Source: Parafrankia colletiae (lineage in GTDB: Bacteria; Actinomycetota; Actinomycetes; Frankiales; Frankiaceae). Taken from it: a stretch of 48,400 bases of DNA. Location: contig NZ_MBLM01000160.1 in assembly GCF_001854655.1 (NCBI RefSeq), forward strand, positions 1 to 48,400, written 5' to 3'. The notes under the pieces were generated by a model. That model did no database searches, was not told where the DNA came from, and worked only from the letters and a program-made list of their open reading frames with translations. Within the stretch, counting starts at the first letter, position 1; each line of letters opens with the position of its first letter. Positions 33,041 through 41,040 of the stretch are shown piece after piece. The translations under genes were made by a program, and so were the position numbers.

Positions 33041-34023
33041 CAGCGGTGGTCCTCCCCACCAGGCGCGGCGGCTCCGAATCCCCTGACGAACACGAACGCC
33101 ACGAGCGCGACGACGAGGAAGATGAGCACCGACAACGAGGAGCCGACGCCCAGGTTCAGCGCCGTGAACAGGTTGTCGTAGCCGAGAATCGATACCGACC
33201 GGGTGTCGTACGCCCCGGCGGTCAGCACGTAGATGCTGTCGAAGATGCGGAAGGCGTCCAGGACCCGGAACAGCAGCGCGACCAGGATCGCCGGTTTCAT
33301 CAACGGCAGGATCACCCGGATCAGCCGCTGCCAGGCGGTCGCCCCGTCCACCTTCGCCGCCCGCAGCAGGTCCTCCGGGACGAGCGCCAGCCCCGCGAGC
33401 AGCAGCAGTGCCATGAACGGCGTCGTCTTCCACACCTCCGCCAGCACGATCACGCCGATGCCCTGGACCTGCTCGGTGAGCGGGGCGGCGTCCCCGAACA
33501 GACCGGAGAGGTAGCCGGTGTCCGGCGTCCACGCGTACCGCCAGCCGAAGGCGGCGACCACGGTCACGATCCCGTACGGGATCAGGATCACCGTCCGGAT
33601 CAGGCCGCGGCCGATCATCGCCCGGTGCATCGCCAGCGCGAGCGCCAGCCCGAGCACGAACTGGATCGCCACCGAGATGACCGTGATGACCGCCGTCACC
33701 GCGAGGGCCTGCCACCACAGCGACGAGGACAGCACCGTCCCGTAGTTCGCCAGCCCGACGAACTCGGAGTCGGCGGGAAACCGCAGGTCATAGCGCTGCA
33801 GCGACAGGTAGACCGCGTACCCGACGGGATAGGCGGTCACGGCCAGGATGACGATGACCGCCGGCGCGCACAACACCCAGCCGAGCCGGCGTTCGGCCCG
33901 TGCCCGCGCCGACAGCGGCGCTCTCCCCCGCCTCCCCCGCCTCTTCGCTTCGTTCCCCTGTCTCTCCGTCTCGGGCGAACCGCGCCCGTTGCCGCGCTCC
34001 GCTCCGTCCACAGCCACGGTCAC
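33040..34023 (-). CDS. sugA: Trehalose-type ABC importer permease, MalF/SugA type
   Basis: A 327-residue CUT1 permease. A long charged, Arg/Gly-rich N-terminus (about 45 residues) precedes six membrane helices beginning [29 protein letters not shown], the usual first helix and YPV motif of MalF-like proteins. The EAA loop is [26 protein letters not shown]. The [14 protein letters not shown] and [15 protein letters not shown] segments match SugA. The GTG start at 34023 overlaps the LpqY stop by 4 nt (GTGA). It forms the transmembrane channel with SugB. Specificity for trehalose is inferred from similarity to the mycobacterial operon. Confidence 0.9.
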   Translation of the reverse strand: MTVAVDGAERGNGRGSPETERQGNEAKRRGRRGRAPLSARARAERRLGWVLCAPAVIVILAVTAYPVGYAVYLSLQRYDLRFPADSEFVGLANYGTVLSSSLWWQALAVTAVITVISVAIQFVLGLALALAMHRAMIGRGLIRTVILIPYGIVTVVAAFGWRYAWTPDTGYLSGLFGDAAPLTEQVQGIGVIVLAEVWKTTPFMALLLLAGLALVPEDLLRAAKVDGATAWQRLIRVILPLMKPAILVALLFRVLDAFRIFDSIYVLTAGAYDTRSVSILGYDNLFTALNLGVGSSLSVLIFLVVALVAFVFVRGFGAAAPGGEDHR

Positions 34024-35453
34024 GGCACCAGTCCCTTCGACTCGAGGGCGTCGGCGATCGCCCCGCGCAGCTGCGAAAGCCTGCCGGTACTCGCCGAGGA
34101 GGGCGGTGAGAGCGTGTGCGCGATCTGCAGCGACACGCTCTGGTAGGCCGGCGTCTGCGGCCGCACGCTGGCGTTCTGCAGCGCCGTGTAGATGGCCGCC
34201 GCGAACGGGTAGCCACCGTCGATGAACCTCTGGTCGGTGTAGAGATCCTCGAGAGTCGGCGGAAGCCCGCCGTCGATCGCGTTGCGGATCTGGTTGTCCC
34301 GGCCGGTGATGCACGCGATCGCGTCGGCCGCCTCGGCCTGGTGCCGGCTGTGGGCGCCGACCGCCAGGTTGTAACCGCCGATCGTGCTGTGGGACGGCTG
34401 CCCGGGCACCAGCGTCGGCCACTGCGTCCAGCCGATCTGCTCCGCCAGCTCCGGGTTGTTCTGCCGCGCAGACGGATAGATGAACGGGTAGTTCAGCTGG
34501 AAGGCGGCCGAACCCGTTTCGAAGGCGAGCCTGTTGTCGTCCTCCCGCTGGTTCGACCAGGACGGGTCGGCAGCCGGCGAATCCGCCAGCGCCCGGATCG
34601 CCTCGACGGCCCGCTCCGCCGGTGCGCCGAGCTCCACCTCGGTGCCGTCGTCGTTGAGGATCTGCCCGCCGGCCGATGCCACCAGCGAGTTGAACAGCAC
34701 GGTGTAACCCTCGTACTGCGCGCCCTGTACCTCGACGTAGTGCGGCTTGCCCTCCTCCGCCAGCCGCCGGGCTGCCGTCAGCATCTCGTCCCAGGTGCGC
34801 GGCGGCTGCGGAACCAGGTCCTTGCGGTACCACAGGAGCTGGGCGTTGGTGTTCAGCGGCACCGCGTAGAGCTGATCCTCCCAGGTGCCGGTCTCCACCG
34901 CGGCCGGCAGCATCCCGTCGGTGAGCGTCCTGGCCTGCGCCGCCGGGAAGGGCATCGCCCAGCCGGCTTCGGCGAACTCGGCGGTCCAGGTCACGTCCAG
35001 CGCCAGGATGTCCATCGACGAGTCCTCGGCGGCGAGCCGCCGTACCAGCTGCTGGCGCTGCCCGTCCGAATCGTTCGGCAGCACGTTCACGCCGATCGTG
35101 TACCGCCCGTTCGACCCGGCCGAACAGTCCGCGGCCGCCTTCGCGAACGCACCGGACGACTCGTTGTAGACGTACCAGGTCAGCCGAACCGGGCCGGCGC
35201 CGCCTCCCGCACCGGAACCACCGCAGGCGCCCAGGGCCAGCACCGCCGCCAGCACCAGCGCTCCCACCCCGACCACCGCGGACCGACCGCACCGGCGCTT
35301 CGGGATACCGCTGCTCGGAGCATCACGGCTCGGGGCACCACCGGCGGATCCGGCTGTTCCCGGGTCGCGGCCGGGATGCCGGCAGAGATCCTGACAGAGA
35401 TGCCGGCCGGCTCCATGAGGTTCACGGGGTCGACGGGCTCGTCTGATTCCCAT
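34020..35453 (-). CDS. lpqY: Trehalose-type ABC substrate-binding lipoprotein LpqY
   Basis: A 477-residue (as called) solute-binding lipoprotein resembling mycobacterial LpqY, which delivers trehalose to SugABC. Markers are LALDVTWTAEFAEAGWAMPF, YAVPLNTNAQLLWYRKDL, FNSLVASAGGQIL, NYPFIYPSARQNNPE and IGGYNLAVGAHSRH. The lipobox VLALGAC places the lipidated cysteine at residue 77, unusually far in; about 50 residues upstream are Pro/Gly/Arg-rich and have no Shine-Dalgarno sequence. No in-frame ATG or GTG gives a normal basic signal start, so the annotated 5' end is doubtful; a non-standard start near PKRRCGRS or a small sequencing frameshift could explain this. It is the first gene of the operon. 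A perfect 22-bp palindrome lies 124 bp upstream and may be the operator. Confidence 0.85.
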   Translation of the reverse strand: MGIRRARRPREPHGAGRHLCQDLCRHPGRDPGTAGSAGGAPSRDAPSSGIPKRRCGRSAVVGVGALVLAAVLALGACGGSGAGGGAGPVRLTWYVYNESSGAFAKAAADCSAGSNGRYTIGVNVLPNDSDGQRQQLVRRLAAEDSSMDILALDVTWTAEFAEAGWAMPFPAAQARTLTDGMLPAAVETGTWEDQLYAVPLNTNAQLLWYRKDLVPQPPRTWDEMLTAARRLAEEGKPHYVEVQGAQYEGYTVLFNSLVASAGGQILNDDGTEVELGAPAERAVEAIRALADSPAADPSWSNQREDDNRLAFETGSAAFQLNYPFIYPSARQNNPELAEQIGWTQWPTLVPGQPSHSTIGGYNLAVGAHSRHQAEAADAIACITGRDNQIRNAIDGGLPPTLEDLYTDQRFIDGGYPFAAAIYTALQNASVRPQTPAYQSVSLQIAHTLSPPSSASTGRLSQLRGAIADALESKGLVP

Positions 35454-35576
35454 AGGCCGTTTTCACCACCCCACATCGAGCCGTCGAAAGCGACTCGTGG
35501 ACAGCAGACGTTCAAAGCCGGACGGTGCCCGGCCACCGCACCGACAGTCGCATCACGTCGGCCTCGGACCGTGCAT

Positions 35577-35598
35577 CCGCAGGTCGGCCGACCTGCGG
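35577..35598. promoter_or_regulatory. Perfect 22-bp palindrome, likely operator of the lpqY-sug operon
   Basis: The half-site CCGCAGGTCGG is followed directly by its exact complement, giving 22 bp with no spacer and no mismatch. It is intergenic, 124 bp from the lpqY start and about 300 bp from the MFS start. LacI/GntR/TetR-type repressors use such sites, but the even spacing with a central CG resembles a LacI-type operator only loosely. No regulator gene is adjacent. Confidence 0.6.
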
Positions 35599-35738
35599 TG
35601 GCTCGGCCATTCCCGGGCACATGACGACGTAAACGTGCCGTCCCGGGAGCATTCCGGGCAGCGTACTTCCCGCCGCATTGTGCGGGTCGCACGGAAACCC
35701 ATGTCGGGGCCGCCGTCGGGTGGCGGCGCCACGCTGTC

Positions 35739-35769
35739 GGACGGACCGGACCGGAACGGAACGGAACGG
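35739..35769. repeat. Six-unit GGAMC pentanucleotide repeat
   Basis: Consecutive GGAC, GGACC, GGACC, GGAAC, GGAAC, GGAAC units end in GG. The array is intergenic, in the divergent spacer. Slippage-type repeat; no function can be assigned. Confidence 0.7.
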
Positions 35770-35902
35770 CGGTCGGGAAGGCCCGCGCCGCGGGCAGGCG
35801 GGCGGAGTCGGCCGGTGGCGCCCAGGTTCGTCGGAGTCCCGTCAGCTGACCGACAAGGCAGGACCCGTCCCCTGCCGAGGGAAAGCGCCGTACGATCCCG
35901 GC

Positions 35903-37180
35903 GTGTCGGTTTCGCCTCCCGCCGCGCCGCGAGGCCGCGCAGACAACAAGCCTCCCGCCGCCCCCGCAACGAGCCCGCCCGCCGCTGCGGCAGGTCAAGG
36001 ACCGGCCTCGCTCGCGCACGCGCGGCTACCGCTGCTGTTCTCCGCCGTCGGGCTGGAGAGCACGACAGCGGTCGTCGCACCGTTCATCGCCGGAACGTTG
36101 GGCGCCGCGCCGATCGCGCTCGCCGGCATCGAGGCGGCGGGGCGCGCCGGCGGTACCGCGGCCCGTGCCGGCGCGACGAAGCTCGCCGACCGCCGGCCCG
36201 GCCTGCGCGGGCCGTTCGCCATTGCCGGGAACGCCGGGCTTGCGCTGGCCGCCGCCTTCCTGGCCGGCAGCAACGCCGTGTGGCAGGCCGGGGCGTGCCG
36301 GTCGGGATCGTGGGTGGCCCGCGGGCTGGGTACCCCACCACTGCTGGAGGTGGCGAGCTCGACCTCCGCTCCGGGCCAGCTCGGCGCCCGGCTCGGCTTC
36401 GAGCGCTCCGTGGGAGCCCTCGGCGCCGCCTTCGGCGCGCTCGCGGCAGCACTGCTGCTGGCCTTCGTCGAGGTGCGGACAGTGATCCTGCTCGCGCTGG
36501 TCCCGGTGGTCGCCGCGATCGCGGTGAGCGCGCACGGCACGCTGAGCGGGCGGAACGCGCTCGACCACGGTGCCGCGGCCCAGACCCGGCCCGAGCTCGC
36601 GCTGCTGCGCCAGCCGGCTCTGCGCCGGCTCACGCTCGGCATCACCTGCTACGAGGCGTCCAACATCGCGGCCGTGCTTCTGCTGCTGCGCGCCAGCAAA
36701 CTGCTGCCCGACGGCGCCGGACGACTCAGCCAGCTCCAGGCGGTGGCCGTGCTCTACGGCCTGTTCCACCTTTCCTCCGCCGCCGCAGCCGTGTGGGGCG
36801 GCCGGCTCGCCGACCGCTTCGGGGCCGGCCGGGTGATCGCGACCGGCGCGGCCCTCCTGCTCGGCGCCTATGCCGGTTTCGCCTTCGCCGGCGAGGGTGA
36901 CCTGACCACGATGACCGTCTGCTTCCTGCTCGCCGGCACGGCCGCCGGCGCGGTCGACGCCGCCGAGTACACCGGCGCCGGGCGGCTCACCCCACCGGAG
37001 ACACACCGGGCGGTGTTCGGCGCGCTCGCCGGACTGCAGAGCGCCGGCCGGGTCGTCGCGACGATCACCGCCGGCGGACTGTGGACGCTGGTCGGCCCCG
37101 AGGCCGGGCTGCTGGTCTGCGGGCCGCTTCTCGTCCTGTGCGTCGCCCTGTTCACCAGAGGCACCGACCGCCCGCGGTGA
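35903..37180 (+). CDS. Major facilitator superfamily transporter
   Basis: A 425-residue membrane protein with the length and pattern of a 12-helix MFS carrier. An Ala/Pro-rich tail (about 40 residues) precedes the first helix (LPLLFSAVGLESTTAVVAPFIAGTL). An MFS-like cytoplasmic loop basic motif is visible in the second half as GGRLADRFGAGRVIATG, resembling motif A (GxLaDrxGrkxxl). The N-terminal half is Gly/Ala-rich. The substrate is unknown; export of a small molecule is the common role for such genes. The GTG start is supported by a TACGAT box 6 nt upstream (leaderless) and by homology starting soon after; no Shine-Dalgarno sequence is seen. It converges with the small unknown gene (56 bp between stops). 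Confidence 0.82.
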   Translation: MSVSPPAAPRGRADNKPPAAPATSPPAAAAGQGPASLAHARLPLLFSAVGLESTTAVVAPFIAGTLGAAPIALAGIEAAGRAGGTAARAGATKLADRRPGLRGPFAIAGNAGLALAAAFLAGSNAVWQAGACRSGSWVARGLGTPPLLEVASSTSAPGQLGARLGFERSVGALGAAFGALAAALLLAFVEVRTVILLALVPVVAAIAVSAHGTLSGRNALDHGAAAQTRPELALLRQPALRRLTLGITCYEASNIAAVLLLLRASKLLPDGAGRLSQLQAVAVLYGLFHLSSAAAAVWGGRLADRFGAGRVIATGAALLLGAYAGFAFAGEGDLTTMTVCFLLAGTAAGAVDAAEYTGAGRLTPPETHRAVFGALAGLQSAGRVVATITAGGLWTLVGPEAGLLVCGPLLVLCVALFTRGTDRPR

Positions 37181-37236
37181 CCGGCTGCCGTGGGCCCGCG
37201 AACCGGACGCGGCCAACGGCCGCCGCTACGCCGCCG

Positions 37237-37644
37237 CTACGGCGCGAGCAGTGCGACGACGTCGGCGGCCCGGGGGGTCCGTAGCCGCACCTCCACGGTG
37301 CCGGACCTGACCGGACTGAACTTCCCGGCGTCGTAGGCGAACCGCACCTGGTCCGGGGATTCGAGACCGACATCGATCGCGGCCAGAAACGGCCCGGAGA
37401 GTGGCACGTCAATGTTTTTTCCCCGCCCGGCCCAGACCACAAGACGGATGGCGGTCACCGCAATCGCACCGGTCACAGCCTCCTTCCGCCAGTTGGACCG
37501 CTGCCCGGGCGCCCGATAATGACGATAGGTGATCGATCCGGGCAGGCCCTCCGCCAACAGAACCAGCTTTTCCGCTTCGAGTGCGTCGCGCAACGGCGCG
37601 GGCAGCTGACCCGCGCCGAGCAGAATCCGGCGCAATGGGTTCAT
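37237..37644 (-). CDS. Conserved actinobacterial protein of unknown function
   Basis: A 135-residue soluble protein of a type I recognise in several actinobacterial genomes, with no function known. The pattern is LRDALEAEKLVLLAEGLPGSITYRHYRAPGQRS, then a beta-rich part GAIAVTAIRLVVWAGRGKNIDVPLSG, and VEVRLRTPRAADVVALL at the end. The alternation suggests a PH-like or small beta-barrel fold, but that is a guess. No active-site motif is seen. The ATG has no Shine-Dalgarno sequence; TACGAT (minus strand, 37651-37656) lies 6 nt before it, which suggests a leaderless transcript. Confidence 0.75.
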   Translation of the reverse strand: MNPLRRILLGAGQLPAPLRDALEAEKLVLLAEGLPGSITYRHYRAPGQRSNWRKEAVTGAIAVTAIRLVVWAGRGKNIDVPLSGPFLAAIDVGLESPDQVRFAYDAGKFSPVRSGTVEVRLRTPRAADVVALLAP

Positions 37645-37766
37645 GCGAACATCGTAGGCGGGCGGTGAACGGAAGTCTCCCCGTCAGGTGCCACTTCCCC
37701 GTCCGGTACCGCTACACGCTGCTGTCGCGCTCACCGGCGTCCTCCGAGAAGCACACCGCGGCTCGT

Positions 37767-39134
37767 TCAGCGTGCGGGGGGAGTCAGCCGGTACACGGCG
37801 CCGGCGGCGTCGTCGGTGATGTAGACCGCCCTGTCGGGTCCTGCGATCGCGGCTACCGGGCGGCCCCAACGGGAGCCGTCCGCGGCCTGGAATCCGCCTA
37901 GCAGGGTCTGCTGCCCGCCCAGGTCGCCGTCGCGCCAGGGGAAGAACGACACCTCCGGGGCCCGCGGCGGCGACGCGTTCCACGATCCGTGTACGCCCAC
38001 CAGTGCACCGGAGGCGTAGTCGCCCGGAAGGTCCCCGTCGACGAACGACAGGCCGAGCGGTGCGGAATGGCCGGGCAGTGCCTGCTCGACCGGCGGGAGT
38101 GCCGCGCAGTCGAGCAGCTGGCCGTCCGGGTTCAGCTGGACGTCACGGGCGAACGGCACGTCGGAGAAGTCCTGGCGCGAACCGCGGACACCGGGGTCGA
38201 CGTCGGCGTCGGGGTTGCAGTAGGGCCAGCCCAGGTTCCGCCCTGGGGCGAGTTTCGCGAAGGGCTCGACCGGATGGTCCCGGACATACTCGTCGATCAC
38301 TCGCCCCTGCGCTGATCCCGAGTCGTCGCCGTAGGGGCGGTCGTACGGGAACGGGATGTTGTCCCGGTTGTTGACCGCGGTCCAGACCGCCCCGTCGGGG
38401 GCGACGGCGAGGGCGGTGCCGTTGCGGACGCCCACGGCGAACGGCTCCGGTGGCCCGCCGCCCGGTGGCACCCGCAGGATCGAGGCCCGCGGTGGTGTCG
38501 CCGTCAGATCATCGACGCTGATGTTGCCGGTCGACCCGACGGAGACGTAGACCGATCCGTCCTGGCCCACGGCGACGCTTTTCAGGGCATGGGCGTATCT
38601 TCCGCGCAGGTCGGGGCTGCGGGCGTTGGGCAGGTCCGTGACCACAGGGCGCGGGTTCGTGGCCTGTCCTTCCGCGTAGGTGTAGGCGTCCACCCGGTCG
38701 CTCTGGGCGACGTACAGGGTCGAGTCGGCGAACGCGAGGCCGTGCGGCTGGTTCAGTCCGGTCAGCAGCGCGGACACGGTCGCGGTGCCTCGTCCGTCGG
38801 GCTCCAGCCGGGTGACGGTGCCGTTCTCCGGCACCGAGACGAGCAGGGTGCCGTCCGGAGCCCAGGCGGCATGCCGGGCCGAGGGGACCCGGGCGAACAC
38901 GGACAGGGTCCAGCCGGGGGGCACGAGCGCCTGTCGCTGCGTGTTCAGCGGCGCGGCGTCCATTCCCGCCGGGATGGCGAGGGTCACCGGTACCAGTCCG
39001 GACGCGGCAGCGGAGGGGGCCGCCACACCCACCTCACTGCCGGTGATCGGAGCAGGAGGGGGCGAGTCCGACCCGCAGGCCGCCACGAGGAAGGCGACAG
39101 CCACCGCCAGCAGCGGAAGGCGTCCGATCGTCAT
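37767..39134 (-). CDS. Sorbosone/PQQ-type sugar dehydrogenase-like lipoprotein
   Basis: A 455-residue secreted lipoprotein with signal PLLAVAVAFLVAAC and lipidated Cys20. The domain is a six-bladed beta-propeller of the L-sorbosone/soluble glucose dehydrogenase group, which uses PQQ. Blade-like repeats are seen around HAAWAPDGTLLVSVPENGTVTRLE, GLNQPHGLAFADSTLYVAQSDRV and GLSFVDGDLPGDYASGALVGVHGSWN. Conserved histidines and arginines occur, but I cannot confirm the PQQ or calcium ligands. The ATG has AAAGGAG upstream. It starts 29 bp after the MmyB-type regulator on the same strand, so the two form an operon and the regulator may control it. Confidence 0.83.
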   Translation of the reverse strand: MTIGRLPLLAVAVAFLVAACGSDSPPPAPITGSEVGVAAPSAAASGLVPVTLAIPAGMDAAPLNTQRQALVPPGWTLSVFARVPSARHAAWAPDGTLLVSVPENGTVTRLEPDGRGTATVSALLTGLNQPHGLAFADSTLYVAQSDRVDAYTYAEGQATNPRPVVTDLPNARSPDLRGRYAHALKSVAVGQDGSVYVSVGSTGNISVDDLTATPPRASILRVPPGGGPPEPFAVGVRNGTALAVAPDGAVWTAVNNRDNIPFPYDRPYGDDSGSAQGRVIDEYVRDHPVEPFAKLAPGRNLGWPYCNPDADVDPGVRGSRQDFSDVPFARDVQLNPDGQLLDCAALPPVEQALPGHSAPLGLSFVDGDLPGDYASGALVGVHGSWNASPPRAPEVSFFPWRDGDLGGQQTLLGGFQAADGSRWGRPVAAIAGPDRAVYITDDAAGAVYRLTPPAR

Positions 39135-39163
39135 ACCGACTCCTTTGACGGGGCTGGCGGCAG

Positions 39164-40087
39164 TCAGTCGTCGACGGCCGCGGAGGGGACGGTGCTGATC
39201 GGTATCTGTGCGGACGCAGTGCCGTGCCCCTGCTGCTCGTCGCGTTCCCGGCTTGCAGCCCAGCTCGCCAGCAGCGCGAACTTCTCAGCGGTCGCGGTGC
39301 CCGGCGGGGGGCTGTACGTCACGATCAGAAGGCCGGCTTCGCCGGCCATCTCGAACACGTCGAACACGACCTCTGTCAGACCGACGACGGGATGCCGGAA
39401 CGACTTCACTCCGGTGCGGTGCTCGTGCACGTCCTGGCGCGCCCAGTCCTGACGGAACTGCGGGCTGCGGGTCGACAGCTCGCCGATCAGCGCGGTGAGT
39501 TCGGTGTTCAGGGGGTTCCGACCGGCCTCGAGGCGCATTATCGCCGCCTGCGTGCGGCGTACCCCTGTCCAGTCGACGAAGTAGTCCCGGGAACGCGGGT
39601 CGAGGAAGACGAACCGAGCGATGTTCGGCACACCCTCGGTGTCGAACAGCGGTGCGTACAGCGCCCGTCCCATGAGATTCGCCGCGACAATGTCCTGGCT
39701 GGTGTTGTGCACGATCGCCGGGACGGTCATATGGTCCAGCACCCGTTGGACCGAGGTCCGCACCGAACTGGCGACCGGTCTGCGGCTGCGCGCCGACGCG
39801 GTCGTCGGGGCCGTGCGCGCCAGGTCGAACAGGTACTCCCGCTCGGCGTCGGTGAGCTGCAACGCCCGGGCAAGCGCGCTGAGCACGCTCTCCGATGCCC
39901 CGGAGAGGTTCCCCCGCTCGAGCCGGGTGTAGTAGTCGAGGCTGACCCCGGCGAGCATGGCGACTTCTCCCCGGCGCAGACCGGGCACACGCCGCCTCCC
40001 GAAGCCGTCGGGGATGCCGGCCTGCTTCGGCGTGATGTTGGCGCGGCGGGAGATCAGGAACTGCCGCACCTCGGCCTTCGTGGTCAT
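39164..40087 (-). CDS. Helix-turn-helix regulator with MmyB-like ligand-binding domain
   Basis: A 307-residue transcriptional regulator. The N-terminal XRE-type HTH is RRRVPGLRRGEVAMLAGVSLDYYTRLERGNLSGASESVLSALARALQLT (about residues 31-80). The remainder is the MmyB-like PAS-fold domain, with the conserved RVLDHMTVPAIVHNTSQDIVAANLMGRALYAPLF and FVFLDPRSRDYFVDW. Such proteins are thought to bind a fatty-acid-like or aromatic ligand. Start ATG 40087 has no Shine-Dalgarno sequence; TAGCGT (minus strand, 40095-40100) 7 nt upstream suggests a leaderless mRNA. The sorbosone-dehydrogenase-like gene follows at 29 bp, so it probably regulates its own operon, perhaps in response to a small lipid or sugar derivative. 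Confidence 0.9.
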   Translation of the reverse strand: MTTKAEVRQFLISRRANITPKQAGIPDGFGRRRVPGLRRGEVAMLAGVSLDYYTRLERGNLSGASESVLSALARALQLTDAEREYLFDLARTAPTTASARSRRPVASSVRTSVQRVLDHMTVPAIVHNTSQDIVAANLMGRALYAPLFDTEGVPNIARFVFLDPRSRDYFVDWTGVRRTQAAIMRLEAGRNPLNTELTALIGELSTRSPQFRQDWARQDVHEHRTGVKSFRHPVVGLTEVVFDVFEMAGEAGLLIVTYSPPPGTATAEKFALLASWAASRERDEQQGHGTASAQIPISTVPSAAVDD

Positions 40088-40482
40088 GGCACCCACGCTA
40101 GAGCCGCCATCCGGCTGCTGGGAGATTCCCTTGGAACCCCCCTCCCGACGCCTACGTCGGCGTCGAGGCCGGGCGCCGGCGGATCGAGCAGGCGGTGTTC
40201 CGCTGCGACGTCGAGCAGACCCACCTGGCTCGCCATCGACGCCCAGACGGACCGGCCGGTGGTCGGCGTACGGACTCCTCGCGCCGTCCCGCTCGTCGAT
40301 CCGACCCCGGATCGACACCACGCCGTCCAGATCGATGGCCGTCAGACCCGGGACGCGGCACGCTGCGTCCCGTCGGGTTAGATCCCGCTTCCGCCGGAGA
40401 TAACCGGACTCGGCACCGACCGCGGCGTCCACCGAGGTCCTGCCCCGCCGGAATGTCCCCCTTGGGAGGTCAGGGAGCGCCC
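40088..40482. other. Intergenic region, possible gene remnant
   Basis: This 395-bp spacer precedes mscL. Around 40150-40380 both strands have protein-like stretches (plus: VEAGRRRIEQAVFRCDVEQ; minus: AIDLDGVVSIRGRIDER) but no complete frame or recognised family, so a decayed gene is possible. A GGGAG at 40473-40477 serves the mscL GTG. No clear terminator is visible. Confidence 0.4.
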
Positions 40483-41010
40483 GTGTTCGGTTTCAGGAGG
40501 TTCGTCGACCGTGGCCGAGGGGTCGTCGAGCCGACCACCCGACTCATCCGGCCCGGCCTCACCGGGTTCAAGCAGTTCCTCATGCGGGGCAACATCGTCG
40601 ACCTCGCGGTGGCGGTCGTCATCGGCACCGCCTTCACCGCGGTCGTGAAGGCCCTGGTCGACAACGTGCTCACCCCGCTGATCGCCGCGATCGGCGGCAA
40701 GCCGGACTTCGCCGGCCTGCAGTTCACCATCAACAACAGCGTCTTCCGGTACGGCCTGTTCCTCAACGCCCTGTTCACGTTTCTGATCGTCGCGGCGACC
40801 GTCTACTTCGTCGTCGTTCTGCCGATCGCCAAGGCGAACGAGCTGCGCCGACGAGGGCACCCGGAACCCGAGGCGGAGCCCGCGATCAGTGACGAGGCCC
40901 GGCTGCTCACCGAGATCCGGGACCTGCTGGCCGGCGACACCAGCCGGTTGCCCAGCCAGGGCACCCAGGCCGGTGCCGTCGTCGCCGCCGAGCACGAGCA
41001 GTCGACCTGA
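40483..41010 (+). CDS. mscL: Large-conductance mechanosensitive channel MscL
   Basis: A 175-residue inner-membrane channel that opens under osmotic downshock. The family hallmark is clear: GFKQFLMRGNIVDLAVAVVIGTAFTAVVKALVDNVLTPLIAAIGGKPDF, with the first pore helix and its small-residue packing positions. A second helix follows at LFLNALFTFLIVAATVYFVVVLPIAKANELRRRG. The C-terminal part is acidic/helical (EARLLTEIRDLLA), as in other MscL proteins. The N-terminus is about 28 residues longer than in E. coli. The GTG start at 40483 has GGGAG 5 nt upstream. It stands alone, tail to tail with a TetR gene (30 bp between stops). Confidence 0.95.
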   Translation: MFGFRRFVDRGRGVVEPTTRLIRPGLTGFKQFLMRGNIVDLAVAVVIGTAFTAVVKALVDNVLTPLIAAIGGKPDFAGLQFTINNSVFRYGLFLNALFTFLIVAATVYFVVVLPIAKANELRRRGHPEPEAEPAISDEARLLTEIRDLLAGDTSRLPSQGTQAGAVVAAEHEQST

Positions 41011-41040
41011 GCCCCGTGCCCTGACAGCTCACCGGCGCCG

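Larger units (their letters stand above)
35454..35902. other. Divergent intergenic region between lpqY and the MFS gene
   Basis: This 449-bp spacer contains the palindrome (35577-35598), a pentanucleotide tandem repeat (35739-35769) and short AT-richer patches near 35455-35490. A TACGAT box at 35891-35896 sits 6 nt before the MFS GTG and looks like a leaderless -10 element. No gene is recognised. Confidence 0.5.

Noticed and set aside
30930-33059. 709-codon minus frame reading through sugB and sugC
   Set aside because: Only its C-terminal 398 codons (from ATG 32126) are real ATPase; the upstream part is sugB read in the wrong frame.
33040-35292. 750-codon minus frame covering lpqY and sugA
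   Set aside because: Only the part from GTG 34023 is the permease; the upstream part is lpqY in another frame.
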